NCBI RefSeq assembly: GCF_030295385.1
Contig: NZ_AP027079.1
Coordinates: 2,232,001 to 2,296,000 of the forward strand
Direction: 5' to 3'
DNA from: Geothrix oryzae
GTDB lineage: Bacteria; Acidobacteriota; Holophagae; Holophagales; Holophagaceae
DNA: 64,000 nucleotides
The notes beneath the pieces were generated by a model, which saw nothing but the letters and a program-made list of their open reading frames with translations, did no database searches and was not told the DNA's origin. The translations under genes were made by a program, and so were the position numbers. This document shows, piece after piece, positions 8,571-18,387 of the stretch (its first letter is position 1; every line of letters begins with the position of its first letter).

Positions 8571-8965
8571 TGATAGCCCATCACCACAAGCAGGCAGGGC
8601 CCCCCGGCGATGACGCTCATCCCCAGGGCTTCGGCCGTGGCGATGGCCGCGTCGCTCTCGGCGCCGGGCTGCATCCAGATGTGCTTCACACCTGCGGCCG
8701 CAGCCTCGCGCACCACCGACTCCGTGGCGGCGGGCGGCGTGATGATCGAGATGGCCGGCACCCGCACCGGCAGCGCTCCCAGCGAGGGGTAGGCCTTCAG
8801 ACCCTCCACCTCCGGCGCCTTGGGGTTGATGGGATAGACCTCTTTCCCATGCTGCTGGTAGCAGCGCAGCACCTTGTTCCCGTACTTCGAGCGGTCCGTG
8901 CTGGCGCCCACCACGGCGAAGGAGCCGGAGTCCAGGAAGGACTGGATGCGGTCGGTGACGGACAT
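8564..8965 (-). CDS. CoA-binding domain protein (YccU family)
   Basis: A 133-residue Rossmann-fold protein. FAVVGASTDRSKYGNKVLR near the N terminus, VYPINPK, and the C-terminal block KHIWMQPGAES...AGGPCLLV match the small stand-alone CoA-binding proteins (YccU/COG1832). They bind CoA derivatives; their cellular role is not settled. A GGAGG ribosome site lies just upstream. The gene sits 22 bp after carB on the same strand and is probably the third gene of that operon. Confidence 0.9.
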   Translation of the reverse strand: MSVTDRIQSFLDSGSFAVVGASTDRSKYGNKVLRCYQQHGKEVYPINPKAPEVEGLKAYPSLGALPVRVPAISIITPPAATESVVREAAAAGVKHIWMQPGAESDAAIATAEALGMSVIAGGPCLLVVMGYHE

Positions 8966-8987
8966 GGAACCTCCGGGAGGAACGACT

Positions 8988-11900
8988 CTATCGCAGCGTC
9001 TGGATGGCCCGCACCTTCATCTCGCCGCGCAGGGTCTCCACGGCCTCGCAGGCGGCTAGGGCGGCGCTGAGGTTGGTGAGGCAGGGGATCTTCAGGCGCA
9101 GGGCCTCCTTGCGGATGGCGCCTTCGTCGAAGAACGCGTCGCGGCCCAGGGGCGTGTTGATGACCCACTGCACCTCGCCGTTCTTCAGCAGATCCACGGC
9201 GTTGGGGCGGCCTTCGTTCACCTTGAAGATGCGGCGCACCTTGAGGCCCACGGATTCCAGCGTGCGGGCCGTGCCTTCCGTGGCGCAGAGGCCGAAGCCC
9301 AGGGCCACGAGCTTCTGCGCCAGCTCCGGCAGCCGCGCCTTGTCGGCATCGTTCACCGTGAGGAACACCGTGCCCGACAGGGGCAGCGGAATCCCCGCCG
9401 CCAGCAGGGCCTTGGCGTAGGCCTCGCCGAAGGTCTCGCCGATGCCCATGACCTCGCCGGTGCTCTTCATCTCGGGGCCCAGCACCGGATCCACGCCGGG
9501 GAACTTGGCGAAGGGGAAGACCACGCCCTTCACCGAAACCGCCCGGGGCACGCCGTCCGTGACGCCCTGGGCCTTCAGGCTCTGCCCCAGGCCAATGCGC
9601 GCGGCCACGCCGGCCCAGTCCATGCCCGTGGCCTTGCTCACGAAGGGCACCGTGCGACTGGCCCGGGGGTTGGCCTCCAGGCAATAGGCGATGCCATCCT
9701 TCACGGCGAACTGCAGGTTCATGAGGCCGCGCACGCCCAGGTCCAGGGCCAGCTTGCGGGCGTAGCCCTTGACGGTCTCCAGGATGTCCCCGGGCACGCC
9801 CAGGGCGGGGATCACGGCGTAGCTGTCGCCGCTGTGGATGCCCGCCTCCTCGATGTGGGCCAGCAGGCCCGCGATGACCACCTGCTCGCCGTCGCAGACC
9901 ACATCGATGTCGAGCTCCTGCGCGCCGTCCAGGAAGCGGTCCAGCAGCACGGGCTGGTCGTTGCTCACGGCCACGGCCTCGCGCATGTATTTTTCCAGAC
10001 CCGCGTCGTCGAAGACCACGGCCATGGCCCGGCCCCCCAGCACGAAGCTGGGCCGCACCATCACCGGATAGGCGAGGCGGTGGGCGATTTCTTTGGCCTG
10101 CTCAAAGCTGGTGGCCATGCCCCAGGCGGGCGCGGGGATGTTCAGGCGCCTGAGGGCCTGGCCAAAGCGCTCGCGGTCCTCCGCGTCGAGGATGGCGCTC
10201 AGCGGCGTGCCGAGCAGCTTCACGCCCGCCGCGTGCAGGGGCGAGGCCAGCTTCAACGGCGTCTGGCCGCCGAACTGGGCGAAGACGCCCAGGAGGTGGC
10301 CCCCCGCGGCTTCGCGATCCACCACGGCCTTCACATGCTCGTAGGTGAGGGGCTCGAAGTAGAGGCGGTCGCTGGTGTCGAAATCCGTGCTGACGGTCTC
10401 GGGGTTGCAGTTGACGAGGATGGCCTCCACGCCGCTGGCGCGGATGGCCTCCACGGCCTGCACGCAGCAGCAGTCGAACTCCACGCCTTGGCCGATGCGG
10501 TTGGGGCCGCTGCCCAGCACAATGGCCTTGGGCCGGTCCGTGGGCTCGGCTTCGCTGAAGTCCTCCCAGGTGCCGTACAGGTAGGGCGTCTCGGCCTGGA
10601 ACTCGCCGGCGCAGGTGTCCACCCGCTTGTAGGCGGGGCGCAGACCCAGGGCCTCCCGCCGCGCGGCCACCTCGGCCTCCGTACCCGAGCAGAACACCGA
10701 GATCTGATCGTCGGCGAACCCCGCGCGCTTGGCCTTCTCCAGCAGCTCCACAGGCAGCCGGTCCACGGGGAAGCTGCGCAGGCGGCCCTCCAGAACGACG
10801 ATCTCCTCGATCTCCCGCAGGAACCAGGGCGTGATCTTCGTGAGGCGGTGCAGCTCTTCCACGCTGTGCCCGGCCTTCAGCGCGTGGTAGACCCAGAAGA
10901 TGCGCTGGGGCCCGGGGATCAGCAGGTGCTCCTTGAGACGGCCCAGGTCCAGCTTGCCCTCCAGGGCGCCCGAGATCCCGCGGTGGCCCTCCTCGAGGGA
11001 ACGGATGGCCTTCTGCAGGGCCTCCTGGAAGCTCCGGCCCAGGGCCATGACTTCGCCCACGCTCTTCATCTGGGTGCCCAGCACCTTGTCGGCCTGGGGG
11101 AACTTCTCGAAGGTGAAGCGCGGGATCTTCACCACCACATAGTCCAGTACGGGCTCGAAGGCCGCCTTGGTCATGCGGGTGATGGCGTTGGGCAGCTCCC
11201 ACAGCCGGTAGCCCAGGGCCAGCTTCGTGGCCACCCAGGCGATGGGGAACCCCGTGGCCTTCGACGCCAGCGCCGAGCTGCGGCTCACCCGCGGGTTCAT
11301 CTCGATGACGATGATGCGGCTGGTCTCGGGCTCCAGGGCGAACTGGATGTTGGACCCGCCGGTCTCCACGCCCACGGCGCGGATGACGGCCAGCGCCGCG
11401 TCCCGCATGCGCTGGTACTCGGGATCCGTGAGCGTCAGGGCCGGAGCCACCGTGATGCTGTCCCCGGTGTGGATGCCCATGGGATCCAGGTTCTCGATGG
11501 AGCAGATCACCTCGACATTGTCGTCGAGGTCGCGCACCACCTCCAACTCGAACTCCTTCCAGCCGAGGATGCTCTCCTCGATGAGCACCTGCTTGGTGGG
11601 GCTCAGATCCAGGCCCCGGGCCACGATGGTCTCGAACTCGTCCACATTGTAGGCGATGCCGCCGCCGCTGCCGCCCAGGGTGAAGCTGGGGCGGAGGATG
11701 GCGGGAAAGCCCGTGAGCTTGAGGAGGTCGCGGGCCTCGGCCATGTTGTGGGCGAAGCCGCCGCGGCAGGTCTCCAGGCCCAGGTCATCCATGAGGGCCT
11801 TGAAGAGCTGACGGTCCTCGCCGCGCTTGATGGCCTCGGGCTGCGCGCCGATGAGCGTCACGCCCGTCCGTTCGAGCAGGCCGCTCTCGTGGGCCTCCAT

Positions 11901-12197
11901 GGCGAGGTTCAGAGCCGTCTGGCCCCCCACCGTGGGAAGGATGGCGTCGGGCTTCTCCGCCTCGATGACCTTCTCGAGGACCGTCAGCGTGAGGGGCTCG
12001 ATGTAGGTGGCGTCCGCCCGGCCCGGGTCCGTCATGATCGAGGCCGGGTTGGAATTGAGCAGGATCGTGCGGATGCCCTCTTCCCGCAGGGCCTTCAGCG
12101 CCTGCGTCCCCGAGTAGTCGAACTCGCAGGCCTGACCGATCTGGATCGGCCCCGATCCCAGCACCAGCACGCTCTTCAGATCCGTTCGCTTAGGCAT
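8988..12197 (-). CDS. carB: carbamoyl-phosphate synthase large subunit
   Basis: 1069 residues, full length for CarB. It has two homologous ATP-grasp halves, each introduced by a characteristic block ([21 protein letters not shown] near residue 11; [20 protein letters not shown] near 560), an oligomerisation region between them, and a C-terminal MGS-like allosteric domain (from about residue 935). It uses ammonia from CarA, bicarbonate and two ATP to make carbamoyl phosphate for pyrimidine and arginine synthesis. Its start overlaps the carA stop by 8 bp, indicating translational coupling. A long open frame on the opposite strand is a GC-composition shadow. Confidence 0.98.
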   Translation of the reverse strand: MPKRTDLKSVLVLGSGPIQIGQACEFDYSGTQALKALREEGIRTILLNSNPASIMTDPGRADATYIEPLTLTVLEKVIEAEKPDAILPTVGGQTALNLAMEAHESGLLERTGVTLIGAQPEAIKRGEDRQLFKALMDDLGLETCRGGFAHNMAEARDLLKLTGFPAILRPSFTLGGSGGGIAYNVDEFETIVARGLDLSPTKQVLIEESILGWKEFELEVVRDLDDNVEVICSIENLDPMGIHTGDSITVAPALTLTDPEYQRMRDAALAVIRAVGVETGGSNIQFALEPETSRIIVIEMNPRVSRSSALASKATGFPIAWVATKLALGYRLWELPNAITRMTKAAFEPVLDYVVVKIPRFTFEKFPQADKVLGTQMKSVGEVMALGRSFQEALQKAIRSLEEGHRGISGALEGKLDLGRLKEHLLIPGPQRIFWVYHALKAGHSVEELHRLTKITPWFLREIEEIVVLEGRLRSFPVDRLPVELLEKAKRAGFADDQISVFCSGTEAEVAARREALGLRPAYKRVDTCAGEFQAETPYLYGTWEDFSEAEPTDRPKAIVLGSGPNRIGQGVEFDCCCVQAVEAIRASGVEAILVNCNPETVSTDFDTSDRLYFEPLTYEHVKAVVDREAAGGHLLGVFAQFGGQTPLKLASPLHAAGVKLLGTPLSAILDAEDRERFGQALRRLNIPAPAWGMATSFEQAKEIAHRLAYPVMVRPSFVLGGRAMAVVFDDAGLEKYMREAVAVSNDQPVLLDRFLDGAQELDIDVVCDGEQVVIAGLLAHIEEAGIHSGDSYAVIPALGVPGDILETVKGYARKLALDLGVRGLMNLQFAVKDGIAYCLEANPRASRTVPFVSKATGMDWAGVAARIGLGQSLKAQGVTDGVPRAVSVKGVVFPFAKFPGVDPVLGPEMKSTGEVMGIGETFGEAYAKALLAAGIPLPLSGTVFLTVNDADKARLPELAQKLVALGFGLCATEGTARTLESVGLKVRRIFKVNEGRPNAVDLLKNGEVQWVINTPLGRDAFFDEGAIRKEALRLKIPCLTNLSAALAACEAVETLRGEMKVRAIQTLR

Positions 12198-13272
12198 GGT
12201 GGAACTCCTGCATCAGCTCGACGAAGCGCCGGAACGCGGGATGCGCGTCGTGGGGACCGGGTGAGGCTTCCGGATGGTGCTGGAGCGAGAAGATCGGAAG
12301 CTGGGTGTGCCGCAGGCCCTCGACGGTCCCGTCGCTGAGGTGCTTGTGCGTGACCTCGATCTCCCGGGGCAGGCTGGCCTCGTCCACGGCGAAACCGTGG
12401 TTCTGGGCCGTGATCTCGATGCGGCCGGTCATGAGGTCGTGCACGGGCTGGTTGGCCCCGCGGTGACCGAACTTGAGCTTGAAGGTCCGCCCTCCGAAGG
12501 CCTGGCCCAGCAGCTGGTGGCCCAGGCAGATGCCGAAGATGGGCAGCTGGCCGATGCAGGCCTCCACCTCCTTCTGCATGCCGGGCAGCGCGGCGGGATC
12601 GCCGGGGCCATTGCTGAGGAAGAGGCCCTGGAAGCGCCGGTCCGACAGCTCAGAAGCGGGGGCATCCCAGGGGAACACTTCGAGGTGCAGGCCCACGGCC
12701 GCCAGCTGATCGAGGATGCTCAGCTTGATGCCGCCATCCAGCACCGCCACACGGAAGGCGCCGCCGGGGTTCAGCTCGTAGCGGTCCTGGCAGCTCACCT
12801 CGGCGCAGAGGGCCTGGCCGGTCATGTCCGGCAGGGCCTTCGCCTTGGCCACCCCCGCGTCGAGGCTGCCGTCCAGCTCCGTCCAGATGAGCGAAGGCTG
12901 GGATCCCTGGTCACGCAGGTGCTGGGTGAGCGCCCGGGTGTCGAGATCGGTCATCACGGGAATGTGGTGGCGCTTGAGCCAGCCCGCCAGGTCACCCTCG
13001 CAGCGGGCGTGGTCCGGCGAAAAGGTCAGGCGGCGGCAGAGCAGGCCCGTGGCCCAGGGCCGGGTGCCCTCGTTGAGGTCGGCGTGGATGCCGTAGATGC
13101 CCTGCTCGGGGAAGGTCATGCAGACCATCTGCCCCGCGAAACTCGGATCCGTGAGGATCTCCTGGTAGCCCGCCATGGCGGTGGTGAACACCGCCTCGCC
13201 GCCGCCCCCGAAGCCCAACGGCGCCCGCCCCCGGAAGATGGTTCCGTCCTTCAGGATCAGGTGCGCGCGCAT
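12190..13272 (-). CDS. carA: carbamoyl-phosphate synthase small subunit
   Basis: 360 residues, the usual CarA length. The N-terminal half is the CarA-specific domain ([20 protein letters not shown]). The C-terminal class I glutamine amidotransferase domain has the nucleophile Cys in [11 protein letters not shown] and the His/Glu pair in [12 protein letters not shown]. It hydrolyses glutamine and channels ammonia to CarB. A GGAGG-type ribosome site lies just before the ATG. The ~290-bp region upstream contains a terminator-like hairpin in the leader, which may attenuate the operon. Confidence 0.98.
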   Translation of the reverse strand: MRAHLILKDGTIFRGRAPLGFGGGGEAVFTTAMAGYQEILTDPSFAGQMVCMTFPEQGIYGIHADLNEGTRPWATGLLCRRLTFSPDHARCEGDLAGWLKRHHIPVMTDLDTRALTQHLRDQGSQPSLIWTELDGSLDAGVAKAKALPDMTGQALCAEVSCQDRYELNPGGAFRVAVLDGGIKLSILDQLAAVGLHLEVFPWDAPASELSDRRFQGLFLSNGPGDPAALPGMQKEVEACIGQLPIFGICLGHQLLGQAFGGRTFKLKFGHRGANQPVHDLMTGRIEITAQNHGFAVDEASLPREIEVTHKHLSDGTVEGLRHTQLPIFSLQHHPEASPGPHDAHPAFRRFVELMQEFHHA

Positions 13273-13397
13273 GTGCCTCCTTCGTTGTCAAACCGAGGCG
13301 CCAGGCTTTGCCTGACGGCGAGGTGGGGGCTCCGGGGGACTTCGCGGGCCGCGTGGGCGGGCGGTCCCCCCGGACCATGCCAAGAACCCTGCAAAAA

Positions 13398-13424
13398 CCC
13401 CGCGAAGGCCAAGCCATCGCGGGG
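13398..13424 (-). promoter_or_regulatory. possible attenuator hairpin in the carA leader
   Basis: Read on the minus strand, an 8-bp stem CCCCGCGA / TCGCGGGG with an 11-base loop is followed immediately by TTTTT, the form of a rho-independent terminator. It lies about 125 bp upstream of the carA start and downstream of any promoter in the 13430-13568 interval. With no gene ending there, a terminator in the leader of a pyrimidine gene suggests transcription attenuation. No PyrR-binding loop or leader peptide was recognised. The rest of the 13273-13568 gap holds only this hairpin and presumed divergent promoters for carA and tadA. Confidence 0.45.
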
Positions 13425-13568
13425 CGGTGAGAAATGACTCGATCCTCCAGGATCAAAGTGAGTGTAACGACCTGGGAATCCGAGGATCAGCCTTTTTGTT
13501 CAAGGGAAAATCGGCCATACTGCTCCTTTGTTCCTGATGTACGGGCCGCGGTTTCGGGCGACACTTGA

Positions 13569-14027
13569 ATGATGTGGAGCGGCGACGACATCTATTTCAT
13601 GAAGCTCGCCCTCGAGGAGGCCGAGAAGGCGGATCGCCTGGACGAGGTGCCCGTGGGGGCCGTGCTCGTCTCCGAGGGCGCCCTGCTGGGCCGGGGGCAC
13701 AACCACCCCGTAAAGCTGAACGACCCCACGGCCCACGCCGAGATCCAGGCCCTGCGCAGCGCCGGATCCTGGGCCAAGAACTACCGACTCACGGGCGCCA
13801 CGCTCTATGTGACGCTGGAGCCCTGCCTCATGTGCTTCGGGGCCCTGATCCATGCGCGCGTGGGACGGGTGGTGTTCGGCGCTTCCGATCCCAAGGTGGG
13901 CGTCAGCCGGTGGCTGGACACGCTCGACGGCGCCGCCCTGAACCACCGCTTCACCTTCGAGGGCGGGCTGCTGGAGCCCGAGTGCCGCGAACAGCTCCAG
14001 GCTTTTTTCCGGCGCCGCCGGGGCTGA
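13569..14027 (+). CDS. tadA: tRNA-specific adenosine deaminase
   Basis: 152 residues, typical TadA length. The zinc-dependent deaminase signature is complete: H56-A-E58 (zinc ligand and catalytic Glu) and P85-C86-L-M-C89 (zinc ligands). It converts adenosine 34 to inosine in tRNA-Arg(ACG), an essential step. The start MMWSGDDIYF leads directly into the family's first helix (MKLALEEAEKA). The diguanylate cyclase gene follows 13 bp later on the same strand. Confidence 0.95.
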   Translation: MMWSGDDIYFMKLALEEAEKADRLDEVPVGAVLVSEGALLGRGHNHPVKLNDPTAHAEIQALRSAGSWAKNYRLTGATLYVTLEPCLMCFGALIHARVGRVVFGASDPKVGVSRWLDTLDGAALNHRFTFEGGLLEPECREQLQAFFRRRRG

Positions 14028-14040
14028 TGAGGCCATTTTC

Positions 14041-15195
14041 ATGTTCGGTACCCGGCTGGTCGATGCTGGGGACTACTGGAGTCAAGCCTTGATCACGCCG
14101 GGGGTTCCCGCCTTCCCGATCCTCTCCGCGGGGATCGCCGCCATCGCCCTCCTGGGCTGGTGGCGCGCGGCCGCCCGGAGCCGGGCCCTGGGCCACCTGG
14201 CCGCGGACCTGTCCCTCGAGATCGACCGGCTCCGCGAGGACCTCAGCCGCATGGAGGAGACCGCCAGCTTCGATCGGCTCACCGGCGCCTGGAACCGGCG
14301 CCGGTTCGACGAGGCCGCCGCCTCGGAAATGGGCCTGGCCCGCCGCCGGCGCGCCCCGCTCTCGCTCATCATGCTCGACCTCGACCACTTCAAGCGGATC
14401 AACGATGCCTTCGGCCATCCGGTGGGCGACACGGTGCTGGCCGGCGCCGCGGCCGCCTTCAGGCCCGTGCTCCGCACTTCGGATGCCCTGATCCGCTGGG
14501 GTGGAGAGGAATTCCTGGTCCTGGCCCCCGCCACCACCCTCGAGGGGGCCATCAGCCTCGCCGAGCGCCTGCGGACCGCCCTGGAAGCCACGCCCTTCCC
14601 CAACGCCGCCCCCATGACCCTCAGCGCCGGCGTGGCGGAATACCTGGATGGCGAGTCCCCGGAGGCCTGGGTGGCCCGTGCCGATCAGGCGCTCTACCGG
14701 GCCAAGGCCGAGGGACGCAACCGGGTCATGGCCAGCCGGAATGGGGGCCCTTCCGGCAACCAGCGGGGCCCGAACCTGCTCGAACTGGTCTGGGAAGAGG
14801 CCTACGGCAGCGGCCACCGCCTCATCGACGAGCAGCACATCCTGCTGTTCGACCTCTCGAACGCCCTCCTCTCCGCCCTGCTGGAGGGCCAGCCCCCGGC
14901 CGTGGTGGAGTCACACCTCGACACCCTGCTCCACCACGCCGAGAAGCACTTCCGCGACGAGGAGGCTCTCCTCCGGAAAGCCGCCTATCCCGATCTTCCG
15001 GAGCACCACGCCGAGCACGCCCGGCTCCTCGCCTCCGCCCACCGCCTGCAGGCGGAGCTGAAGGCGGGCCGGATCGATTTCGGCCGTCTGGTCACCTACC
15101 TCGCCACGGATCTCGTGAAGGGCCACCTCCTCACGGAGGACCGCCACTACTTCACCCACTTGAACGCGAGCCTGGGGCAGGAGTCCCGGGCCTGA
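14041..15195 (+). CDS. diguanylate cyclase with C-terminal hemerythrin domain
   Basis: 384 residues. One N-terminal membrane segment (about 24-42) is followed by a short coiled linker (50-75), a GGDEF domain (78-232) and a hemerythrin domain (250-376). The cyclase active site is G154-G-E-E-F158, with an inhibitory-site motif R145-T-S-D148 exactly five residues before it. The hemerythrin ligands appear complete: H259/H266, H303, E307, H322/H326, H362, D367. It should make c-di-GMP from GTP under control of a diiron site that binds O2 or responds to redox/NO. Transcription is probably coupled to tadA. Confidence 0.92.
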   Translation: MFGTRLVDAGDYWSQALITPGVPAFPILSAGIAAIALLGWWRAAARSRALGHLAADLSLEIDRLREDLSRMEETASFDRLTGAWNRRRFDEAAASEMGLARRRRAPLSLIMLDLDHFKRINDAFGHPVGDTVLAGAAAAFRPVLRTSDALIRWGGEEFLVLAPATTLEGAISLAERLRTALEATPFPNAAPMTLSAGVAEYLDGESPEAWVARADQALYRAKAEGRNRVMASRNGGPSGNQRGPNLLELVWEEAYGSGHRLIDEQHILLFDLSNALLSALLEGQPPAVVESHLDTLLHHAEKHFRDEEALLRKAAYPDLPEHHAEHARLLASAHRLQAELKAGRIDFGRLVTYLATDLVKGHLLTEDRHYFTHLNASLGQESRA

Positions 15196-15214
15196 GCCGG
15201 GCTCGACTCGAGCC

Positions 15215-16294
15215 TCAGCGCGCCTCGAGCATCCGCACGGCGAAGGTCGCGAGCCAGTGCTCGCCCTCGTAGCTGCCGGAGGCCAGATGGGGCAGCGAAG
15301 CCCGGGCGTGCCGATCGGCGGAGCGCAGCAGGGCCGCCCGCCGGGGGTTCTTCGCCCCGAAGGTCCGGGCGAGGTCATACAGCGCCCGCGCGCGGCTCAG
15401 GTTCAGGCCGTCCAGGTGAACGATCTTGGGATCGGTGCGATCCGAGACCCGGGCCGGGGCGAGGGTTCCGGGCAACCCCGGCAGGAAGCCCTCGAGCCAC
15501 ACGCCGAAGCGGCCCCGGGGCAGGACTTTCGCCATGAGGGCGGCCTCCTCCAGGCAGGGCGACAGAAAGTCCTCGCCCCCCGGCTCCCAGGCCAGGGGCC
15601 CCCGGCGGTCCTGGCCAAACCAGCTCTGCGCCCGATCGAGGACCGCGGCCTCCAGCCGGGCGTCCTTCGCCGCGCGCGCGTAGTCCAGGGCCAGATCCAG
15701 GCTGAAGGCCGAGTTGGGATGGACGCCCGTGCGGATGGGATAGGTCTGCTTCGGCAGGAAGTCCAGGAAGGCCCCCGCCACGCGATCCGCCAGCGGCTGC
15801 AGGGCCGCCGACCAGCGCCGGGCCTCGGGCGCGTCCCAGGTCTTCAGCTCCGCCGCCAGCTTGAGCAGCCAGGCCCAGCCGTAGGTCCGCTCGAAACTCC
15901 GTCGGCCGGGCTGGTCGAAATAGGCCACCTCCGCGGCCAAGGGCCCCGGGGCGAGGTTCTCTTCGAGCACCGCGCGGATCTCGGCGGCCTTCGCCATGTC
16001 CGGATGCGTCCGCAGCAGCCGCACCAGCATCCAGTGGCCATGGACTGAGGAGTGCCAGTCGAAGCAACCGTAGAACGCCGGGTGCAGCGCCTTCGGGGAT
16101 TTCACCTCCCCGGCGCCGTTCATCACATGATCCAGCTTGTTCGGGTATTCCTGCCGTGCGCATTTCAGCGCCAGGGCCGCGAAACGGTCCGCGGCCGCAT
16201 CCGTCAACGCGAAATCCGCCTCCTGCGCGGACATCGACACCGCTGCCGTCACCCCCAGCATCCCCATGCCAATCAATCTCAGCCCGCCCCTCAT
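15215..16294 (-). CDS. DUF2891 family secreted protein
   Basis: About 359 residues from the ATG at 16294, giving a signal peptide (MRGGLRLIGMGMLGVTAAVS, cleavage near SAQ). The HPAFYGCFDWHSSVHGHWML segment, the YGWAWLLKLAAEL helix and GVHPNSAFSLDLALDYA are typical of DUF2891 proteins, which have an alpha/alpha-barrel look and no assigned activity. A longer open frame extends upstream into the neighbouring gene, but the signal peptide and spacing favour this start. It converges with the diguanylate cyclase gene, 19 bp apart. Confidence 0.82.
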   Translation of the reverse strand: MRGGLRLIGMGMLGVTAAVSMSAQEADFALTDAAADRFAALALKCARQEYPNKLDHVMNGAGEVKSPKALHPAFYGCFDWHSSVHGHWMLVRLLRTHPDMAKAAEIRAVLEENLAPGPLAAEVAYFDQPGRRSFERTYGWAWLLKLAAELKTWDAPEARRWSAALQPLADRVAGAFLDFLPKQTYPIRTGVHPNSAFSLDLALDYARAAKDARLEAAVLDRAQSWFGQDRRGPLAWEPGGEDFLSPCLEEAALMAKVLPRGRFGVWLEGFLPGLPGTLAPARVSDRTDPKIVHLDGLNLSRARALYDLARTFGAKNPRRAALLRSADRHARASLPHLASGSYEGEHWLATFAVRMLEAR

Positions 16295-16362
16295 GCCAGC
16301 CTCCCGGATGCTGGATTCTAGCGGGCGCGGCGGCCCTCGGCGGTGGGCCCAAGCACCTGGCC

Positions 16363-17004
16363 TCAGCGTCGGCCAGCCTTCGAGACGCAGAACCGGCACA
16401 CGGCGCCCCCCTTGGCGATGCAGGTCTCCAGGTGGACGCTCATACCGGAGGCCTGCTCGATCAGACTCACATCGAACTGGCAGAGCTCCGGGTGCACTTT
16501 GGCCACGGAGTGGTAGACGCAGTTGACGGCCTCGATGGCGGCCTCCCCGGGCGCCTCTCCCGGCTTCAGGACGGCCCGGTAGCCCAGGTCGTTCATGAGC
16601 GCGGTGACCTTCCTCAGCCGCTGCGCGGGCGGATCGGCGGGGCTCACCGGACTTTCCAGCGAGGCCGCCACGGCCCCCGCCAGGTTCTTCATGAAGGCTC
16701 TCGCGCCGCCCGGCCCCAGGTCCGAGGCCAGCTGGGCCAGGATGGCGTTGGCCAGCCAGGAGTACTTCTTGGGGAAGGTGTCGATCCCTTCGTCCGAGAT
16801 CAGGTAGCGCCGGCGCGGCCGGCCCACGGCCCCTTTCGTGTCCGCGTAGGTCAGGTAGCCGAAATCCAGCAGCCTCAGGACATGTTGCTGCACCGCGGTC
16901 CGCGTGAGGGCCAGGTGCGCCGCCAGCTCATCGAGCGAGGCGCCCTCGTGGTGGCCGAGCAGGTGCTCCAGGATCTTGCGCTGGTTGTCGTGCAGGTTCT
17001 TCAC
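16363..17004 (-). CDS. ArsR/SufR-like winged-helix regulator with a cysteine cluster
   Basis: 213 residues. An N-terminal winged helix-turn-helix (about 10-75; LDELAAHLALTRTAVQQHVL and the wing GRPRRRYLIS) is followed by an effector domain with five Cys: C162, C175, C195, C203 and C206. The C-x12-C spacing and later Cys pair recall SufR-type Fe-S-binding repressors of the COG2345 group. It is therefore a candidate redox/iron-sulfur sensor. It is transcribed divergently from the diheme cytochrome/DoxX pair, with an AT-rich inverted repeat between them that is a likely operator. Confidence 0.75.
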   Translation of the reverse strand: MKNLHDNQRKILEHLLGHHEGASLDELAAHLALTRTAVQQHVLRLLDFGYLTYADTKGAVGRPRRRYLISDEGIDTFPKKYSWLANAILAQLASDLGPGGARAFMKNLAGAVAASLESPVSPADPPAQRLRKVTALMNDLGYRAVLKPGEAPGEAAIEAVNCVYHSVAKVHPELCQFDVSLIEQASGMSVHLETCIAKGGAVCRFCVSKAGRR

Positions 17005-17035
17005 GGCCGCCTCCCGGGCGCATCGGCTGAGGAGA

Positions 17036-17052
17036 GTTTAAACAATTTAAAC
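17036..17052. promoter_or_regulatory. AT-rich inverted repeat, candidate operator
   Basis: A perfect 7-3-7 inverted repeat (GTTTAAA CAA TTTAAAC) lies in the 125-bp gap between the winged-helix regulator and the cytochrome gene. It is 32 bp from the regulator start and about 78 bp from the cytochrome start. It stands out strongly in this GC-rich sequence. Its place and symmetry suggest the binding site of the adjacent regulator and overlap with both promoters; this is inferred. Confidence 0.55.
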
Positions 17053-17129
17053 ATTCTTGTTTGTTTTTATTGAGCCCCTAGATTCAGGTGGTGAACCGCT
17101 GAAGCGCCCGCCCGGGCAAGGAGTCCATC

Positions 17130-18356
17130 ATGAAACTGCCTCTGAGATACGCCCTGACCCTCCCGGTCGCGGCCCTGCTCATCGCCGCCGGCTGCTATTC
17201 CAACCATCGCGCTGGAGCCATTCCGGGCGAACCGCCCCTGGATCCGGCCCTGGTCGCCCAGGGCAAGGCCATCTTCCGCGATGACACCTTCGGGGACGAG
17301 GCCTTCTGGACCGACGCCCTGGGCATGCACCAGGTGATCGCCTCGGCTGTGGATCCCACCACCGCCCTGTCCGTGGGCCTGAAGGTGGATGCCGAGGCGC
17401 TGCCCCCGGCGGTGGTCCAGGGGATCCAGAGCGGGGCCATCAGCCTGACGGATCCCGCCACGACGGTGGCCCTGCTGAAGCTCAACGCCGTCGTGGGCGT
17501 GAAGGGCACGGTGGAGAGCGTCAACGGGAAGGACACCCTGACCCGGGTCGGCATCACCTGCGCGCTGTGCCACTCGACCGTGGACGATTCCTTCGCGCCG
17601 GGCATCGGCAGGCGCCTGGACGGCTGGGCCAACCGCGACCTCAATCCGGGCGCCATCATCGCCCTCTCCCCCGCAGTGCCCTCGGGCGCCAAGGCCGTCT
17701 ACGCCTCCTGGGGCAAGGGGAGGTACGATCCCCGCTTCAACCTCGACGGGCAGAACGGGCCCCAGGTGATCCCGCCCGCCTACGGACTCCTGGGCGTGCA
17801 CAGCGTCACCGCCACCGGCGACGGCAGCGACCTCGCCTACTGGAACCGGTATGTGGCCGTGACCCAGATGGGCGGCCAGGGAAGCTTCTCCGAGCCCCGC
17901 ACCGGCGTGAGCGTGACGCACGGCACCACCGACCTGGTGTCCGCCAAGCTGCCAGCCCTCCAGGCCTACCAGCTGAGCCTCACCGCGCCGCGGCCGCCGG
18001 CCGGAAGCTTCGATGCCGCCGCGGCGGTCCGGGGCAAGGCGGTCTTCGATGGCCCGGGGAAATGCGCCACCTGCCACTCGGGCCCGGCGTTGACCGACGC
18101 CAATATCCGGCTGCACCCACCCAGCGAAGTGGTCAGCGAACCCGAACCGGCGGGCGTGCCCAGCTACGCCTCGCGGAGCGCCACCAGGCAGTACCGGACC
18201 GCCCCCCTGGCCGGGCTGTGGCAGCACGCGCCCTACTTCCACAACGGCACCGCCCCCTCGCTGGACGCGGTCGTCGAGACCTACGACGCCCGGAAGGGCC
18301 TCGGGCTGACGAGCGCCCAGAAGGCCGACCTCGTCCAGTACCTGAAGAGCCTGTGA
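17130..18356 (+). CDS. diheme c-type cytochrome lipoprotein
   Basis: 408 residues. A lipoprotein signal ends in the lipobox I-A-A-G-C22. Two heme-binding motifs are visible: C144-A-L-C-H148 and C312-A-T-C-H316. The C-terminal part (PLAGLWQHAPYFHNGTAPSL...) resembles the second domain of MauG/cytochrome c peroxidase-type proteins. It would be a periplasmic, membrane-anchored electron carrier or oxidoreductase. The DoxX-like gene follows 31 bp later with a good ribosome site (AAAGGAACC), so the pair is an operon. Control by the divergent Fe-S-type regulator is likely. Confidence 0.85.
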   Translation: MKLPLRYALTLPVAALLIAAGCYSNHRAGAIPGEPPLDPALVAQGKAIFRDDTFGDEAFWTDALGMHQVIASAVDPTTALSVGLKVDAEALPPAVVQGIQSGAISLTDPATTVALLKLNAVVGVKGTVESVNGKDTLTRVGITCALCHSTVDDSFAPGIGRRLDGWANRDLNPGAIIALSPAVPSGAKAVYASWGKGRYDPRFNLDGQNGPQVIPPAYGLLGVHSVTATGDGSDLAYWNRYVAVTQMGGQGSFSEPRTGVSVTHGTTDLVSAKLPALQAYQLSLTAPRPPAGSFDAAAAVRGKAVFDGPGKCATCHSGPALTDANIRLHPPSEVVSEPEPAGVPSYASRSATRQYRTAPLAGLWQHAPYFHNGTAPSLDAVVETYDARKGLGLTSAQKADLVQYLKSL

Positions 18357-18387
18357 GCCCCATCTCCCGAAAGAAAGGAACCTGACC

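Noticed and set aside
9834-12338. A long open reading frame antisense to carB
   Set aside because: It lies opposite a certain gene, has low-complexity His/Gly/Leu-rich sequence, and is explained by GC-rich third positions.
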